This document shows positions 16,398-17,550 of a stretch of DNA of 17,550 bases, piece after piece. Positions within the stretch are counted from its first letter, which is position 1; every line of letters begins with the position of its first letter. The stretch is taken from assembly GCA_004151065.3 (NCBI GenBank), contig NWUY0300071508.1, positions 1-17,550 on the forward strand, given 5' to 3'. The notes below the pieces were generated by a model that worked only from the letters and a program-made list of their open reading frames with translations, searched no databases and was not told the origin of the DNA. A program made the position numbers and the translations under genes. The DNA comes from Larix sibirica. Its lineage: Eukaryota > Streptophyta > Pinopsida > Pinales > Pinaceae.

Positions 16398-17550
16398 TCA
16401 ATTTAGACATGCTCCTTTATTGGCCATTATATCCACCTATTGATTATTTGATCTCAGCACATGGAGGAAATTGATTGCTTTGAATTCATTAACAATGCAC
16501 TTGGGGAGTTAGTGCATCTTAGTGGACGGATTCTTATGATTCTTCGACAGATTCCTCGCTTCTCTTGTGACCATTAGAGAGTCACCAAAAACCACCAATT
16601 CCTCAATGCCAATATTTCTTGCTAACTCCAGTCCTTTGGTTAAGGCTAGCCATTCAACACCATTGTTTGACTTTCTAACAATTCCCCTTGCATACTCCTT
16701 CTGCTTGTTCCCCTCAGAATCATAAATGAATCCACCCGCACCTACCAGCCTAGGGTTTCCTTTCGAGGGTCCGTCGAAGAACAAAGAACTGCAGCCAAGA
16801 TTCTTCCACCAACTTTGAAAGTCTACTAAGCTCATTCTTAATTTCCAATTCGATGATCTAGGTCTTTTAGAAGGCTTGATCCAGATGAGAGAGGAGGGGG
16901 GAATAAGAAATTCATATGCCCAAACTCTTTCCTCTGCCGACAGGGGCTCCTTATTTATGTTGAAAACCCCCCTCGTGGATAAAGCCTCCACCCAGAGGGC
17001 CTTTGCAGAAGCGAGAACTTTTCCCGAGCTTGTATTTTTTTCTTCAAAGATCTCTTTGTTTCTCGCTGTCCAGATCTTCCACCAAATGTATTTTGGGAGA
17101 GCTTCCCGGGCTCTTGTGAAATCCGGTTTCTGGGAGAGGGAACCTTGATAGTAGTATTTCCAATAAGCAAAGAGATCATTCCAATTTGTTGGCAGGATCA
17201 AATTAAAATGCAGGTCTTGAAAAGCACGAAACCATACCTCTTGAGAAAACTTACATTCTAGAAAGAGGTGTTCAAGAGATTCTTCCGCTTCTTTGCAAAG
17301 GATATAATGCAAGGGTCCTTCCATTCCTCTTTTCCTCAGATTCTCCGTTGTTAACTTTTTGCGATGTGCTAGGATCGAAAAGAAAGCATTGATTTTTGGC
17401 AGGCCGTCCCTACACCAAACTTTGTTCCATTTTGTGTCCTTATTGTTGTTGTTCTTAAAACCAAAGACTAAGCGATAACCGTCCTTTATAGAGTAAGAGC
17501 CCTATTTTCCCCAACCTCTTTTATCTGTAAGGTGACAATGAACTGGAGTT
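16398..17550 (-). pseudogene. LINE ORF2 C-terminus: zf-RVT and RNase H, three premature stops
   Basis: Read from 17550 downwards: DKRGWGK, TAG (17504-17502), GSYSIKDGYRLV, WNKVWCRDGLPKINAFF, then zf-RVT with HYILCKEAEESLEHLFLEC and a WW-IWTARN segment. The RNase H domain follows: SLFFDGPSKGNPRLVGAGG (Asp codon 16775-16773), KSNNGVEWLALTKGLELA (Glu codon 16655-16653), ELVVFGDSLMV (Asp codon 16583-16581). TAA at 16511-16509 interrupts it, then PKCIVNEFKAINFLHVLRSN gives the typical HV-R-N end, TAG at 16439-16437, VDIMANKG, and TGA at 16400-16398. All pieces share one frame, so only nonsense changes separate it from an intact C-terminus. RNase H removes RNA from the cDNA hybrid during integration. 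Confidence 0.88.

Larger units (their letters stand above)
14839..17550 (-). mobile_element. LINE (L1 type), minus strand, 3' part, continues beyond window
   Basis: On the minus strand the window enters this element inside ORF2 (linker before zf-RVT), continues through zf-RVT and RNase H to the ORF2 stop at 16400-16398, then about 1.55 kb of 3' region holding a long open frame, and ends in GTTAAAAAAAATT at 14851-14839. ORF2 keeps one frame throughout, so this copy is younger than the plus-strand LINE. The tail abuts the plus-strand LINE in mid-RT, which fits insertion of this element into that one. Confidence 0.82.

Noticed and set aside
1-17550. CRISPR array, bacterial operon or phage-type system
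   Set aside because: No regularly spaced repeats, no ribosome-binding-site-led gene clusters; MYB introns and plant retroelements place the DNA in a plant nucleus.

Overview
The window is nuclear DNA of a land plant. It holds a retained-intron remnant of an R2R3-MYB transcription factor gene, a small LTR element primed by the plant initiator-Met tRNA (TGGTATCAGAGC), and three plant-type L1 LINE copies with the plant architecture: DUF4283 ORF1, then an ORF2 with endonuclease, reverse transcriptase, zf-RVT and RNase H. The low GC, gene-poor, nested-repeat texture fits a large repeat-rich genome. A gymnosperm is possible, but the sequence does not prove it. I see no intact cellular gene, rRNA, functional tRNA or CRISPR array.

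Layout. 1-2900 is almost featureless, with one exon-like open segment (870-1011, minus) and a TATA-like start followed by a splice-donor-like site (about 2500-2650, minus). 2905-3290 is the first copy of an AT-rich repeat family. 3300-4950 is decayed, unassigned sequence. A second copy of the AT-rich repeat (4960-5114 and 7250-7610) is split by a 2.1-kb LTR element (5115-7249) with two LTRs, a PBS and a purine tract but no recognisable gag or pol. 7717-8839 is an R2R3-MYB pseudogene: exon 2, intron 2 and exon 3 can be traced, with two short tandem duplications at its splice acceptors and a tRNA-like SINE head inside intron 2. Another tRNA-like head lies at 8880-8943. A third copy of the AT-rich repeat (about 8985-9297 and 10884-11010) is split by a 5'-truncated minus-strand LINE (9298-10883) flanked by a 9-bp target-site duplication.

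11034-14837 is a plus-strand LINE with ORF1, endonuclease and most of the reverse transcriptase, broken by many frameshifts. It stops in the middle of the RT domain, exactly at an ambiguous base (N at 14838). There it meets the A-rich tail of a minus-strand LINE (14839 to beyond 17550). That third LINE is better preserved. Its ORF2 C-terminus stays in one frame with three premature stops, and downstream it carries an unexpected long open frame (15266-16375) ending in a coiled coil.

Nothing here works as a cellular pathway. The region is a record of successive insertions: AT-rich repeats were hit by an LTR element and a LINE, and one LINE was apparently hit by another. Because the AT-rich repeat exists in several copies, it gives internal empty-site comparisons for two of these insertions. 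The most interesting items are the coiled-coil frame in the 3' region of the third LINE, the MYB remnant with its acceptor-spanning duplications, and the small non-autonomous LTR element.
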